From the NCBI RefSeq assembly GCF_030433675.1, contig NZ_JAROCB010000005.1, positions 372,001-436,000 of the forward strand: a stretch of DNA of 64,000 nt, in the 5' to 3' direction. The DNA comes from Leifsonia virtsii. GTDB taxonomy: Bacteria; Actinomycetota; Actinomycetes; Actinomycetales; Microbacteriaceae. Both the position numbers and the translations under genes were made by a program. The stretch's first letter is position 1. Every line of letters begins with the position of its first letter. The notes beneath the pieces were generated by a model. It was given only the letters and a program-made list of their open reading frames with translations. It was not told where the DNA came from and did not search any database. This document shows, piece by piece, positions 24,494 to 34,171 of the stretch.

Positions 24494-24522
24494 GCCGGGG
24501 CGGGCCGAGCGCCCGCCCCGGC
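24494..24522 (+). terminator. Intercistronic hairpin after the binding-protein gene
   Basis: Perfect 12-bp stem GCCGGGGCGGGC (24494-24505) / GCCCGCCCCGGC (24511-24522) with a 5-nt loop and no U-tract, beginning 7 bp after the stop. The next permease starts 20 bp further on in the same direction. It is therefore more likely a partial terminator or 3' stabiliser that gives more receptor than permease. Confidence 0.6.
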
Positions 24523-24542
24523 ACCCGAACCCCACGGCTCCC

Positions 24543-25520
24543 ATGACTCGATTCCTGCACCTCCTCCGCCATCCCGTCACCCGGCGGGTCGGCGAGGCGA
24601 TCCTCACCCTCATCGGGGTGTCCATCCTCACCTTCGTGATCCTCCGGGTCGTCCCCGGCAACCAGATCACCGCCGCCTACGGCACCGCCGCGGGCGACCT
24701 GACCCAGGAGCAGATCCGGCAGCTGGAGTCGTACTACGGCATCGACAAGCCGCCGATCGTTCAGTACTTCGACTGGCTCGGCGGCGTGCTGACCGGCAAC
24801 CTCGGGGTCAACACCACCTCGCACCAGAGCGTCGTGCAGATGACCGCGCAGGCGCTGCCCAACACCATCGAGCTGGCGCTGTTCTCGATCGTCATCGGAC
24901 TGCTGCTCGGCATCCCCGGCGGTGTGTTCGCCGCCAATCGGCCCGGCCGCTTCGGCGACAACGTCACTCAGTTCGGGAGCCTCCTCGCACTGTCCATCCC
25001 GTCGTTCCTGCTCGCGACCGTGCTGGCGACGTGGCTGGCCAACTCGTTCGGCTGGTACCCCAACGGCGAGGGGTACAAGACGCTGCTCCAGGATCCGGCG
25101 CTCAACCTGCAGCAGATGATCCTGCCCGCGCTGGTGCTCGGCATCAGCATCGCGCCACCGGTGCTGCAGACGACGCGGACCGCGATCCTCTCCATCCGCG
25201 CGGAGGACTACATCCGCACAGCCCGTGCCAAGGGCGTCCCCGAGCGGCGCCTGCGGGTGAGGCACGTGCTGCGGAACGCACTCATCCCCGTCGTCACGAT
25301 GACCGGCCTGCAGTTCGGCTTCCTCCTCGGCGGCGCCCTCGTCGCCGAGCAGATCTTCGCGATCCCGGGCATCGGACGCCAGGTCCTGCTCGGGCTGAAC
25401 CAGAAGGAGTACGCCGTGGTGCAGAGCACGGTGCTGATCATCGCCACGATGTTCGTGCTGGTGAACCTCCTCACCGACCTCGTCTACCGGGTCGTCGACC
25501 CGAAGGTGCGTGTCCGGTGA
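24543..25520 (+). CDS. Peptide ABC transporter permease (DppB/OppB type)
   Basis: First membrane subunit of the peptide importer, 325 residues. The N-terminal helix LTLIGVSILTFVILRVVPGN is characteristic of DppB proteins. An external loop follows (YGIDKPPIVQYFDWLGGVLTGNLG-type; here YGIDKPPIVQYFDWL). The EAA loop is EDYIRTARAKGVPERRLRVRH, seen as YIRTARAKG and RRLRVRHVLRNA. It overlaps the DppC-type gene by four bases (GTGA). Part of the salvage operon from 22940 to at least 34171. Confidence 0.92.
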   Translation: MTRFLHLLRHPVTRRVGEAILTLIGVSILTFVILRVVPGNQITAAYGTAAGDLTQEQIRQLESYYGIDKPPIVQYFDWLGGVLTGNLGVNTTSHQSVVQMTAQALPNTIELALFSIVIGLLLGIPGGVFAANRPGRFGDNVTQFGSLLALSIPSFLLATVLATWLANSFGWYPNGEGYKTLLQDPALNLQQMILPALVLGISIAPPVLQTTRTAILSIRAEDYIRTARAKGVPERRLRVRHVLRNALIPVVTMTGLQFGFLLGGALVAEQIFAIPGIGRQVLLGLNQKEYAVVQSTVLIIATMFVLVNLLTDLVYRVVDPKVRVR

Positions 25521-26410
25521 GCGCCGCGACCGGCATGAGCAACGTCCCCGACGTCGCCATCGACTCCAGCCGCCGCTCGCACACGTGGATCGCGGCCTTC
25601 CGCACCGTTCCGGGGATCACCGGGCTGGTGCTGATGGCGGTGGTCGTCGTGCTCGCCCTGCTCGCCGCGTTCGGCCTGACGCCGTACAACCCGGCGCACC
25701 AGAACGTCTCGGAGGCGCTGAGCGCGCCGAGTGCGAAGCACTGGTTCGGCACGGACCAGTTCGGCCGCGACACGTTCTCCCGCGTCGCCGCCGGGCTGGC
25801 CAACTCGCTGCTGATCGCGGTGGTGTCCGTGGCGGCAGCCGCGGTGGTCGGCACCTTGATCGGCGTTCTCGCCGGATTCTTCCTCGGGGTGACGGACCGT
25901 GTGGTGGGCATCGTGACGAACGTGCTGTTCGCCTTCCCCTCGCTGCTGCTCGCGCTGGCGCTCGCCGCCACGCTGCAGCGCAGCTGGCTGACCGTGGCGA
26001 TCGCGATCGCCGTCGTCTACATGCCGATCTTCGCCCGCGTCGCGCGGGGACCCGTGCTGACGCTGCGCACGGCCGACTACGTCCAGGCGTCCACGGCCAT
26101 CGGCCGACGGCGCTTCTCGACGCTGTTCGCCCACGTCATCCCGAACATGCGCGGCATCCTCGTGGTGCAGATCACGCTGTCGCTGTCGTGGGCGATCCTC
26201 ACCGAGGCCGCGCTGAGCTTCCTCGGGTTCGGGACGCCGCCCCCGGCCGCCTCCCTCGGCGGCATGGTCTACGAGGCGCAGGCGCTGACCAGCGTCGCCC
26301 CGTGGATGCTGCTCTTCCCCGGCGCCGCGCTGATCTGCGCCGTCATCGGGCTGAACCTGCTCGGCGACGGCCTGCGTGCCGCCCTCGACCCCAAGACCGG
26401 AGGCCGATGA
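25517..26410 (+). CDS. Peptide ABC transporter permease (DppC/OppC type)
   Basis: Second membrane subunit, 297 residues, GTG start overlapping the upstream stop. [19 protein letters not shown] is the hallmark DppC segment after the first helix, and the EAA loop is [18 protein letters not shown]. The C-terminal [16 protein letters not shown] is also typical. It overlaps the start of murQ, so transport and catabolism genes are translationally linked. Confidence 0.92.
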   Translation: MSAATGMSNVPDVAIDSSRRSHTWIAAFRTVPGITGLVLMAVVVVLALLAAFGLTPYNPAHQNVSEALSAPSAKHWFGTDQFGRDTFSRVAAGLANSLLIAVVSVAAAAVVGTLIGVLAGFFLGVTDRVVGIVTNVLFAFPSLLLALALAATLQRSWLTVAIAIAVVYMPIFARVARGPVLTLRTADYVQASTAIGRRRFSTLFAHVIPNMRGILVVQITLSLSWAILTEAALSFLGFGTPPPAASLGGMVYEAQALTSVAPWMLLFPGAALICAVIGLNLLGDGLRAALDPKTGGR

Positions 26411-27342
26411 TGGCTGCGAACTCGCCCGATGCCGAACTCGACGAGCTGATGACCGAGGCGGTGGCCGACGACGACCTGATGCTCGACGAGCTGAGCGTCG
26501 CGGAGCTGGTCACCCTGATGAACGACCGCGACGCCCTCATCCCCGGGGCGGTGCGGGATGCGCTGCCGACGATCATCTCGGCGATCGAGGAGACCTCCGA
26601 CCGTGTGCGCGCCGGAGGCCGGATCATCTACGTCGGCGCCGGAACCAGCGGGCGGCTCGGCGTGCTCGACGCGTCCGAGATCCCGCCCACGTTCGGCACG
26701 GACGGCAACATCGTCCTCGGCCTGATCGCGGGCGGACCGACCGCCCTGGTCAGCTCGATCGAGGCGGCGGAGGACAGCGAGGAGACCGGGCGCCGCGACC
26801 TGGAGCGCGTCGCGCCGGGCCCCCTCGACACCGTCGTCGGCATCGCCTCCAGCGGCCGGACCCCGTACGTGCTCGGAGCGCTGGCCCTCGCCAACGAGAG
26901 CGGCTCGCTCACCGTCGGCCTGTCCTGCAACCTGGACACCCCGATCTCGGCGATCTCCCGGCACGGCATCGAGATCGCAGTCGGTCCGGAGGTCGTCACC
27001 GGATCGACGCGGCTGGGCGCGGGAACCGCGACCAAGCTGGTGCTCAACATGATCTCCACCATCAGCATGATCAGGCTCGGCAAGACGTACAAGACGCTCA
27101 TGGTCGACGTGAAGGCGACCAACGCGAAGCTGGTGCGCCGCGCCGTCCGGATCGTCACCCTGGCCACCGGAACGGACGACGAGACGGCCCGGGTCGCTCT
27201 CGACGCGGCGGACTGGAACGCGAAGCTCGCGATCGCGACGATCGTCACCGGCATGACCGTCGACGACGCCCGGCAGGCGCTGGACGATGCGGCCGGCGTG
27301 CTGCGCACGGTGGTGGCCTCGGCTCCGAAGGCGACCTCCTGA
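26407..27342 (+). CDS. murQ: N-acetylmuramic acid 6-phosphate etherase
   Basis: Cleaves the lactyl ether of MurNAc-6-phosphate to give GlcNAc-6-phosphate and D-lactate. The 311-residue protein has the SIS fold with the conserved [17 protein letters not shown] (residues 75-91), where the family catalytic glutamate is Glu91, followed by IPPTFG, and [10 protein letters not shown] with acidic residues at 119-126. [12 protein letters not shown] and [16 protein letters not shown] are also typical. The start is ATGATG at 26407/26410 within the dppC stop overlap. Immediately followed by anmK (one-base overlap). This is the defining gene of the island. Confidence 0.95.
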   Translation: MMAANSPDAELDELMTEAVADDDLMLDELSVAELVTLMNDRDALIPGAVRDALPTIISAIEETSDRVRAGGRIIYVGAGTSGRLGVLDASEIPPTFGTDGNIVLGLIAGGPTALVSSIEAAEDSEETGRRDLERVAPGPLDTVVGIASSGRTPYVLGALALANESGSLTVGLSCNLDTPISAISRHGIEIAVGPEVVTGSTRLGAGTATKLVLNMISTISMIRLGKTYKTLMVDVKATNAKLVRRAVRIVTLATGTDDETARVALDAADWNAKLAIATIVTGMTVDDARQALDDAAGVLRTVVASAPKATS

Positions 27343-28550
27343 TGCGCGTCCTCGGCATGATCTCCGGCACCTCGCACGACGGCATCGACATCGCCGTCGT
27401 GGACTTCGCCGACGACGCGGACGGCGTGACCGCCGCGATCGAGTACACCACCTCCACTCCGTACTCGCCCGGACTGAGGGAGCGGCTGCGGGCGGCGCTC
27501 CCGCCCGCGCCGGTCGGCTTCGACGTCGCGTGCGAGCTCGACACGCTGATCGGCCAGGAGTTCGGTGCGGCCGCGGCCGCCGCCGTGCGCGCCCACGGCC
27601 AGGCCGGCTTCGGCCCGGTGGACCTCGTCTGCTCGCACGGGCAGACCGTGTTCCACTGGATCGCCGACGGCCGCGCGCTCGGGACGCTGCAGCTCGGACA
27701 GCCGGCCTGGATCGCGGAGGCCACGGGCCTCCCGGTGCTGTCGGACCTGCGTGCGGCGGACATCGCCGCGGGCGGGCAGGGGGCGCCGCTCGTGCCCATC
27801 CTCGACACGATCCTCCTCACCGCGGACGCGGAGGAGGGCCGCCGCGCGGGCGCCCTCAACCTCGGCGGCATCTCCAACGTCACCGTCGTCGCCTCCGGCG
27901 AGGAGCCGGCGGCGTGGGACATCGGACCCGCCAACGCCCTCATCGACGCGGTGGTCACGGCCGACGCCGGGACCCCGGACGGCTTCGACCGAGACGGCCG
28001 GCTGGCGGCGGCCGGCACCGTCGACGACGAGCTCCTCGAGCAGCTCCTCGCGGAGCCGTACTACGCGCTGCCGACGCCGAAGAGCACCGGCAAGGAGCTG
28101 TTCCACTTCGACTACGTCCTCGAGCACCTGGCCCGCCGCGGCGCAGATCTCGCGCTCGCCGACGTCGTCGCCACGCTGACCGAGCTGACCGCGCGGACGG
28201 TGGCGGACGCCGTCCGGGCCGCCGGCGTCGAGTCGCTGCTGGTCTCCGGCGGCGGCGTCCGCAACCCCGTCCTGCTCGGGCGCATCGCCGAGCTGCTGCC
28301 GGAGGTGCAGGTGCGCACGAGCGACGCCGTGGGCGTCCCGTCCGACGACAAGGAGGCCGTCGCCTTCGCCTTGATCGGCTGGGCGAGCGCGAGCGGGCTG
28401 CCCGGCAACGTCCCGAGCTGCACGGGAGCCTCGGGCGGACGGGTGCTGGGGCGGCTCAGCCCGGCGCCGGGTACTCCGCTGCCGTCCACGGGCGTGCGCG
28501 AGGCCTGGCCGCGCGTGACGTTCCGGGCGAGCGAGGGAGCCGCAGGATGA
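27342..28550 (+). CDS. anmK: Anhydro-N-acetylmuramic acid kinase
   Basis: Opens the 1,6-anhydro ring of anhydro-MurNAc with water and phosphorylates it to MurNAc-6-phosphate, the MurQ substrate. The 402-residue ASKHA-fold protein starts [16 protein letters not shown], the AnmK hallmark. It has SHGQTVFH, the acid [20 protein letters not shown] region (the Asp of the DLRAADIA motif is the catalytic base in the family), and [14 protein letters not shown]. Anhydro-MurNAc arises from lytic transglycosylases, so the gene implies either such enzymes in this organism or scavenging of debris from other bacteria. Overlaps both neighbours by one to four bases. Confidence 0.95.
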   Translation: MRVLGMISGTSHDGIDIAVVDFADDADGVTAAIEYTTSTPYSPGLRERLRAALPPAPVGFDVACELDTLIGQEFGAAAAAAVRAHGQAGFGPVDLVCSHGQTVFHWIADGRALGTLQLGQPAWIAEATGLPVLSDLRAADIAAGGQGAPLVPILDTILLTADAEEGRRAGALNLGGISNVTVVASGEEPAAWDIGPANALIDAVVTADAGTPDGFDRDGRLAAAGTVDDELLEQLLAEPYYALPTPKSTGKELFHFDYVLEHLARRGADLALADVVATLTELTARTVADAVRAAGVESLLVSGGGVRNPVLLGRIAELLPEVQVRTSDAVGVPSDDKEAVAFALIGWASASGLPGNVPSCTGASGGRVLGRLSPAPGTPLPSTGVREAWPRVTFRASEGAAG

Positions 28551-29725
28551 GCCGGCTCGACCCGTACGTCGACCGCCTGCTCCGGCTCGGCGGCGCCGAC
28601 GCACACCCCGCATCGGCGATCGTCGGCGTCCGCACCGCCGGCGGTTCCGACGTCGCGGTCGGCGGCTGGGCGGCGGCGGCCTCGGAGACGGCCCCGGCCG
28701 TCCCGATGCGCCGCGACCTCCTCCTCGACCTCGCCTCGGTCACCAAGGTCGCCGCGACGACGGTCCTCGTCATGCGTCTCGTCGACGACGGCCGGATCGC
28801 GCTCGACGAGAAGGCACACCGGCTGCTGCCCGCGTTCACCGGCGCAGGCAAGGACGACGTCACCCTCGAACAGCTCCTGACGCACACGGCGGGGCTGCAG
28901 TCGTGGTGGCCGCTGTACCTGGAGACCACCGACCGGGACGACGCCCTCCTGCGCGCCCAGCAGCTGCCTCTCGCCGCCGCGCCGGGGACCGCCTGGAGCT
29001 ACTCCGACCTCGGCCTGATCCTCGCCGGCACGATCGTCGAGCGCGTCACCGGCCTCGGCCTCCGTGAGGCGTACCGCGCGCTCGTCGCCGAGCCGCTCGG
29101 CCTCGCCGGCACCTACGGTCCCGTGCCGCAGGACTCCGCCGTCACGAGCGCGGACAGCGACGCATACGAGTACGGGATGGTCGCCACCGGCGAGCCCTAC
29201 CCGGTGCCGTTCCGCGTCGACGGCTTCGCCGGCTGGCGCGACCGCCCGCTGCGCGGCGAGGTGAACGACGGCAATGCCGCTCACGCGCTCGGCGGCGTCT
29301 CCGGCCACGCCGGCCTCTTCTCCACCGTCGACGACCTGCTCGCGCTCGGCGCCGCTCTGCGCGACGGCGCGTTCGTCTCCGAACCGGTGCTTCGGCGCTT
29401 CGCCCGGCCGTCCCCGCTGAACCCGGGTCAGGCGGTCGGCTTCCGCCGCAGCAGCCTGCGCTCGGGCGTCGACACGGTCACGGTGCTCGGGCACAGCGGG
29501 TTCACCGGGACCTGGTTCGGCTTCGGTCTGGAGGCCGACGTCGTCGTCGCGGCCGCCGCGATGCGGCTCTCCGGCGTGGTCGGACCGCTCCCGGCGCGCG
29601 GCGACCGCCCGCGCATCCCGGCGCTCGTCACAGGCGACGCCATCCAGTCCGTCCTGCTCGACGCGGCCGCCGACGCGCTCGCGGCCGCCGCCTCTCCCGT
29701 CACAACGAACGCCGAGGAACGATGA
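28547..29725 (+). CDS. Serine hydrolase, beta-lactamase/AmiE-like (possible muropeptide amidase)
   Basis: A 392-residue class C beta-lactamase-fold protein without a signal peptide. SVTK (Ser64, Lys67) is the nucleophile motif, YSD at 152-154 replaces YxN, and LGHSGFTGT supplies the KTG-like third motif. The family contains esterases, D-peptidases and AmiE (YbbE) of B. subtilis. AmiE removes peptide from MurNAc and is encoded beside murQ and murR there. The position between anmK and the transporter ATPase suggests an analogous amidase acting on imported muropeptides. This is inference: a D-aminopeptidase or beta-lactone esterase would look similar. The lack of an export signal points to cytoplasmic action. 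Confidence 0.8.
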   Translation: MSRLDPYVDRLLRLGGADAHPASAIVGVRTAGGSDVAVGGWAAAASETAPAVPMRRDLLLDLASVTKVAATTVLVMRLVDDGRIALDEKAHRLLPAFTGAGKDDVTLEQLLTHTAGLQSWWPLYLETTDRDDALLRAQQLPLAAAPGTAWSYSDLGLILAGTIVERVTGLGLREAYRALVAEPLGLAGTYGPVPQDSAVTSADSDAYEYGMVATGEPYPVPFRVDGFAGWRDRPLRGEVNDGNAAHALGGVSGHAGLFSTVDDLLALGAALRDGAFVSEPVLRRFARPSPLNPGQAVGFRRSSLRSGVDTVTVLGHSGFTGTWFGFGLEADVVVAAAAMRLSGVVGPLPARGDRPRIPALVTGDAIQSVLLDAAADALAAAASPVTTNAEER

Positions 29726-31368
29726 ACAGCAACCACCAGGAACCCGTCCGCGAGCCCGTGCTGAGCATCCGCGACCTGTCCGTCATGTTCACCACCTCCC
29801 GCGGAGAGGTCGAGGCGGTCCGCAACGTCAGCCTCGACGTGGCCGCGGGGGAGACCGTGGCGATCGTCGGAGAGTCCGGGTCCGGCAAGTCGACCCTCGC
29901 CGCGTGCGTCAACCGCCTTCTCGCCGACAACGGCCGGATCTCGTCCGGCACCATCCGGCTCAAGGAGCTCGACATCACGGCGGCGCCGGAGCGGGCCATG
30001 ACGGCCATCCGCGGCAACCGCATCGGGCTCGTGCCGCAGGACCCGATGACGAACCTGAACCCCGTCATGAAGATCGGAGCGCAGATCGTCGAGGCCCTTC
30101 AGGTGCACGGCCGGGCCAAGGGCGACGCGGCGAAGCAGGAGGCCATCCGCCTGCTGGAGCGCGCCGGCATCGCGGACGCGCCGGCCCGCTTCAACCAGTA
30201 CCCGCACGAATTCTCCGGCGGGATGCGGCAGCGCGTCCTGATCGCGATGGCGCTGGCCTGCCGGCCCGAGGTCCTGCTCGCCGACGAGCCGACCTCGGCG
30301 CTGGATGTCACCGTGCAGCGCCTGGTGCTCGACCAGATGGGAGAGCTCGCCTCGGAGCTGGGCGCGGCGGTCCTGCTGATCACGCACGACCTGGCGCTCG
30401 CCGCCGAGCGCGCCGACCGCGTCGCGGTGATGTTCCGAGGCGAGATCGTCGAGACCGGCCCCGCGGCGGAGCTCGTGGCGAATCCGCAGCACGAGTACAC
30501 CCGGCGACTGCTCGCCGCCGCGCCCGGCATGGCGAGCGCGAAGGTCGCCCCGGCCGTCGCCTCCGGGCCGGAGGGCGAGGCCCCGGAGACCCTGCTCGAG
30601 GTGACCGGTGCGGTGAAGAAGTACCGCATCCGGGGCCGGTCCGAGCCGTTCCTGGCGCTCGACGGCGTGAGCCTGCGCGTGCCGCGCGGACAGACCGTGG
30701 CCATCGTGGGCGAGTCCGGCTCCGGCAAATCGACCACCGCACGCCTCGCACTCAAGCTGGAGGAACCCGACGGCGGGACCGTGTCCTTCCGCGGCGAGGA
30801 CGTCTCCCGGCTCTCCGGCCGCCGCCTCCTGGAGTTCCGCCGCGCGGTGCAGCCCGTCTTCCAGAACCCGTACGCCTCCCTCGACCCGCGCTACACGATC
30901 GGGCAGGTGATCGCAGAGCCGCTGCGCGTGCACCGCATCGGCGACGCCGCGAGCCGGAAGACGGCGGTCGCCGACCTGCTCGACAAGGTCGCACTGCCCG
31001 GCTCGTTCGCCGACCGCTACCCGCACGAGCTCTCCGGCGGCCAGCGGCAGCGCGTCGCGATCGCCCGGGCGCTCGCGCTGAACCCCGAGCTGGTCGTCAT
31101 GGACGAGGCGGTGAGCGCCCTGGACGTGCTGGTGCAGGAGCAGATCCTCGACCTGATGGTCTCCCTCCAGCGCGACCTGGGGCTGTCGTACCTCTTCATC
31201 AGCCACGACCTGGCGGTCGTCCGCCTGGTCGCGCACCAGGTGTACGTGATGCGCGCGGGCGAGATCGTGGAGAGCGGGGAGCCCGACGCCATCTTCGAGT
31301 CGCCGCAGCAGGAGTACACCCGGCAGCTCATCGCCGCCATCCCGGGCACGTCGCTCGCGGTCGCCTGA
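29722..31368 (+). CDS. Peptide ABC transporter ATPase, fused DppD-DppF
   Basis: Energises the peptide importer encoded by 22940-26410. One 548-residue chain holds two nucleotide-binding domains: Walker A GESGSGKST at Lys56 and again at Lys336, signatures FSGGMRQRV and LSGGQRQRV, Walker B LLADEPTSALDVT and VVMDEAVSALDVL, and an oligopeptide-type C-terminal segment after each (HEYTRRLLAAAPG, QEYTRQLIAAIPG). The second domain has MDEAVS in place of the usual ADEPVS. Fusion of DppD and DppF is common in actinobacteria and proteobacterial YejF/GsiA. The ATG overlaps the hydrolase stop by four bases. Confidence 0.93.
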   Translation: MNSNHQEPVREPVLSIRDLSVMFTTSRGEVEAVRNVSLDVAAGETVAIVGESGSGKSTLAACVNRLLADNGRISSGTIRLKELDITAAPERAMTAIRGNRIGLVPQDPMTNLNPVMKIGAQIVEALQVHGRAKGDAAKQEAIRLLERAGIADAPARFNQYPHEFSGGMRQRVLIAMALACRPEVLLADEPTSALDVTVQRLVLDQMGELASELGAAVLLITHDLALAAERADRVAVMFRGEIVETGPAAELVANPQHEYTRRLLAAAPGMASAKVAPAVASGPEGEAPETLLEVTGAVKKYRIRGRSEPFLALDGVSLRVPRGQTVAIVGESGSGKSTTARLALKLEEPDGGTVSFRGEDVSRLSGRRLLEFRRAVQPVFQNPYASLDPRYTIGQVIAEPLRVHRIGDAASRKTAVADLLDKVALPGSFADRYPHELSGGQRQRVAIARALALNPELVVMDEAVSALDVLVQEQILDLMVSLQRDLGLSYLFISHDLAVVRLVAHQVYVMRAGEIVESGEPDAIFESPQQEYTRQLIAAIPGTSLAVA

Positions 31369-31381
31369 GCGGAGGCCGGCG

Positions 31382-34171
31382 ATGGCAGCCCCCACGGAAC
31401 TGGCCGAACGGCTCGAGAGCCTCGCGCCCGGTTCGGTGCGCGATCGCGCCATCGACCGGCTGGCGATGGCGCACGACGCCTCCCACTACCTGATGACGCC
31501 GCTCAGCGTCGTGACGGTGCGCGATACAGCGCACCTGGCTCAGCTGCTCGGGGTCGCGGCGTCCTCCGGCACGCGGGTGGCCTTCCGCTCCGGCGGCACC
31601 AGCCTGTCGGGGCAGGCCTCGACGACCGGGCTCCTGCTGGACACGCGGGCGAACTTCCGCGCCATCGAGGTGCTCGACGGCGGGGAGCGCGTGCGGGTGC
31701 AGCCCGGCGCGACCGTCCGCCAGGTGAACGCGCGGCTCGCCCGCCACGGCCGCAAACTCGGCCCGGACCCCGCGAGCGAGGCGGCGTGCACCATCGGCGG
31801 CGTCGTCGCGAACAACTCCAGCGGGATGGCGTGCGGCACCGAGCACAACACCTACAACACGATCGTGTCGGCGGTGCTCGTGCTCGCCGACGGGACCGTG
31901 CTCGACACCGCCGCGCCCGACGCCGACCAGCTGCTGCGCGAGGCTGCTCCGGAGCTGTGGGCCGGGCTCGGGGAGTTGCGCGACCTGGTCAGGGCGGATG
32001 CCGGAATGGTCGAGAGCATCCGCCGCCAGTACGCCATCAAGAACACCATGGGCTACGGCCTCAACGCCTTCCTCGACCACGACGCGCCCGTCGACATCCT
32101 GCTGCACCTGGTCGTCGGCAGCGAGGGGACGCTGGCCTTCGTCGCCGAGGCGACCTTCGCCACCCTGCCGGTGCGGACCCACACGGCCACCGGGATGCTC
32201 TACTTCCGCACGCTCGCGGATGCGACGGGCGCTCTGCCCGCGCTCGTCGCCTCCGGTCTCGCCACCGTCGAGCTGCTCGACGCCACCTCGCTGCGGGTCG
32301 CGCAGCGCGACCCCGGGGCCGACGACGAGCTGCTCGGCCTGGAGGTCGACCGGCACGCCGCGCTGCTGGTCGAGTACCAGGAGCCCGATGCGGACGCGCT
32401 CGCGGCCCGCCTCTCCGCCTGGAGCGAGCTGGCCGCCACCCTCCCGCTCGCCCAGCCGGCGGCCCTCACCCGGGACGCGGCCAGGAGGAACGCGCTCTGG
32501 CACATCCGGAAGGACCTCTACGCGACGGTCGCGGGCAACCGCCCGTCCGGGACGACGGCCATGCTCGAGGACATCGCCGTGCCGGTCGCCGCCCTCCGCG
32601 CGACCTGCGAGGGGCTGATCGAGCTGTTCGACCGCCACGGGTACGAGGACAGCGTGATCTTCGGGCACGCCAAGGACGGCAACATCCACTTCATGCTCAC
32701 CGAGCACTTCGACGACCCCGGCTCGATGCGGCGCTACGCCGAGTTCACCGAGGACATGGTCGAGCTGGTGCTCCGCAACGGCGGGACGCTGAAGGCCGAG
32801 CACGGGACCGGCCGCATCATGGCGCCGTACGTGCGCCGCCAGTTCGGCGACGGGCTGTACGGGGTGATGCTGAGCGTCAAGCGGCTCGCCGACCCCGATG
32901 GGCTGCTCAACCCCGGCGTCCTGCTGAACGAGGATCCGGACGGCCCCCTGCAGCACCTGAAGCTCACACCGACCGTCGAGGCCGAGGTGGACCGCTGCGT
33001 CGAGTGCGGCTACTGCGAGCCGGTCTGCCCGAGCAAGGACCTCACGGTCACGCCGCGCCAGCGGATCGTCCTGCGCCGCGAGCGGGAGCGCGCCCGGCTG
33101 GCGGGCGACCTCGCGCTGGTCGACGAGCTCGACCGCGACTACCGCTACGACGGCCTGGACACCTGCGCCGCCGACGGGATGTGCCAGACGGCCTGCCCGG
33201 TGCGCATCGACACCGGGAAGCTCGTCAAGCGGCTGCGGGCGGAGCATGACGACTCCCTCGTCGCCGCGGGCTGGAACGCCGCCGCCGGCCGCTGGGGCGC
33301 GGTCACGCGGGTCGGCGCCGCCGCCATGACGACCGCGAAGCTGCTGCCGGCGCCGCTGGTGACCGCCGTCACCGACCTCGGGCGCGCCGTGATCGGCGCG
33401 GACGACGTTCCGCGCTACGACCGCGGGCTCCCGCGCGGCGGCGCCAGGAGACGGCCCCGGGAGGCGCCGGACGCGGTCGCGGTCTACGTGCCGTCGTGCA
33501 TCGGCTCCCTGTTCGGGCCCGCCGAGTCGTCGCAGGGTGTGCGGGAGGCGTTCCTCGCCCTGTGCGAGCGCGCGGGAGTTGCGGTCGCCATCCCGGAGGG
33601 CGTGGAGTCGCTGTGCTGCGGGACCCCGTGGACGTCGAAGGGCAACCCGCGAGGGCACCAGACGATGGCCGACACGGCGCTGCCCGTGCTCCGGGAGGCC
33701 ACGCGCGGCGGGGAGCTGCCCGTGATCTCCGACGGCGTCTCGTGCACCGAGGGCTTCCTCCACCTGACCGACGGCGCCGGACTGACCGTCATCGATGCGG
33801 TCGAGTTCATCGAGCGGGAGGTCCTGCCCCGGCTCACCGTGCGGCGACCGCTCGAGTCCGTGGCCGTGCATCCCACCTGCTCGTCCACGCACCTCGGCGT
33901 CACCGACCCGATGGTGCGCGTCGCGCGGGCGATCAGCGACGACGTGGTCGTCCCGGTCGAATGGGGATGCTGCGCCTTCGCCGGCGACCGCGGCATGCTG
34001 CATCCCGAGCTCACCGCGTCTGCCACGCGCGCCGAGGCCGCGGAGCTGGCCGGCCGGGAGTTCGCCGCGTACGCCTCCGCCAACCGCACCTGCGAGCTCG
34101 GCATGACCCGGGCGACCGGGCGGCCGTACCGGCACATCCTCGAGCTGCTCGATGACGCGACCCGGCCCTGA
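31382..34171 (+). CDS. FAD/Fe-S D-2-hydroxyacid (probably D-lactate) dehydrogenase
   Basis: A 929-residue two-part oxidoreductase. The N-terminal PCMH-type FAD domain (FRSGGTSLSGQAS, then SSGMACGTEHNTYNT) occupies about residues 35-270, and the FAD-oxidase C domain runs to about 520 (FGHAKDGNIHFM, KAEHGTGRIMAPYV). Two [4Fe-4S] motifs, CVECGYCEPVCP (539-549) and CAADGMCQTACP (595-605), follow. The tail has CCG repeats (LCCGTPW, CCAFAG). This layout is that of YdiJ/Dld-like quinone-linked dehydrogenases for D-lactate or D-2-hydroxyglutarate. D-lactate is favoured because MurQ in the same operon releases it. RBS GGAGG, 13 bp after the ATPase stop. Confidence 0.87.
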   Translation: MAAPTELAERLESLAPGSVRDRAIDRLAMAHDASHYLMTPLSVVTVRDTAHLAQLLGVAASSGTRVAFRSGGTSLSGQASTTGLLLDTRANFRAIEVLDGGERVRVQPGATVRQVNARLARHGRKLGPDPASEAACTIGGVVANNSSGMACGTEHNTYNTIVSAVLVLADGTVLDTAAPDADQLLREAAPELWAGLGELRDLVRADAGMVESIRRQYAIKNTMGYGLNAFLDHDAPVDILLHLVVGSEGTLAFVAEATFATLPVRTHTATGMLYFRTLADATGALPALVASGLATVELLDATSLRVAQRDPGADDELLGLEVDRHAALLVEYQEPDADALAARLSAWSELAATLPLAQPAALTRDAARRNALWHIRKDLYATVAGNRPSGTTAMLEDIAVPVAALRATCEGLIELFDRHGYEDSVIFGHAKDGNIHFMLTEHFDDPGSMRRYAEFTEDMVELVLRNGGTLKAEHGTGRIMAPYVRRQFGDGLYGVMLSVKRLADPDGLLNPGVLLNEDPDGPLQHLKLTPTVEAEVDRCVECGYCEPVCPSKDLTVTPRQRIVLRRERERARLAGDLALVDELDRDYRYDGLDTCAADGMCQTACPVRIDTGKLVKRLRAEHDDSLVAAGWNAAAGRWGAVTRVGAAAMTTAKLLPAPLVTAVTDLGRAVIGADDVPRYDRGLPRGGARRRPREAPDAVAVYVPSCIGSLFGPAESSQGVREAFLALCERAGVAVAIPEGVESLCCGTPWTSKGNPRGHQTMADTALPVLREATRGGELPVISDGVSCTEGFLHLTDGAGLTVIDAVEFIEREVLPRLTVRRPLESVAVHPTCSSTHLGVTDPMVRVARAISDDVVVPVEWGCCAFAGDRGMLHPELTASATRAEAAELAGREFAAYASANRTCELGMTRATGRPYRHILELLDDATRP

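Noticed and set aside
28547-29725. True beta-lactamase resistance gene
   Set aside because: No signal peptide, variant YSD motif and operon context point to a cytoplasmic metabolic hydrolase.
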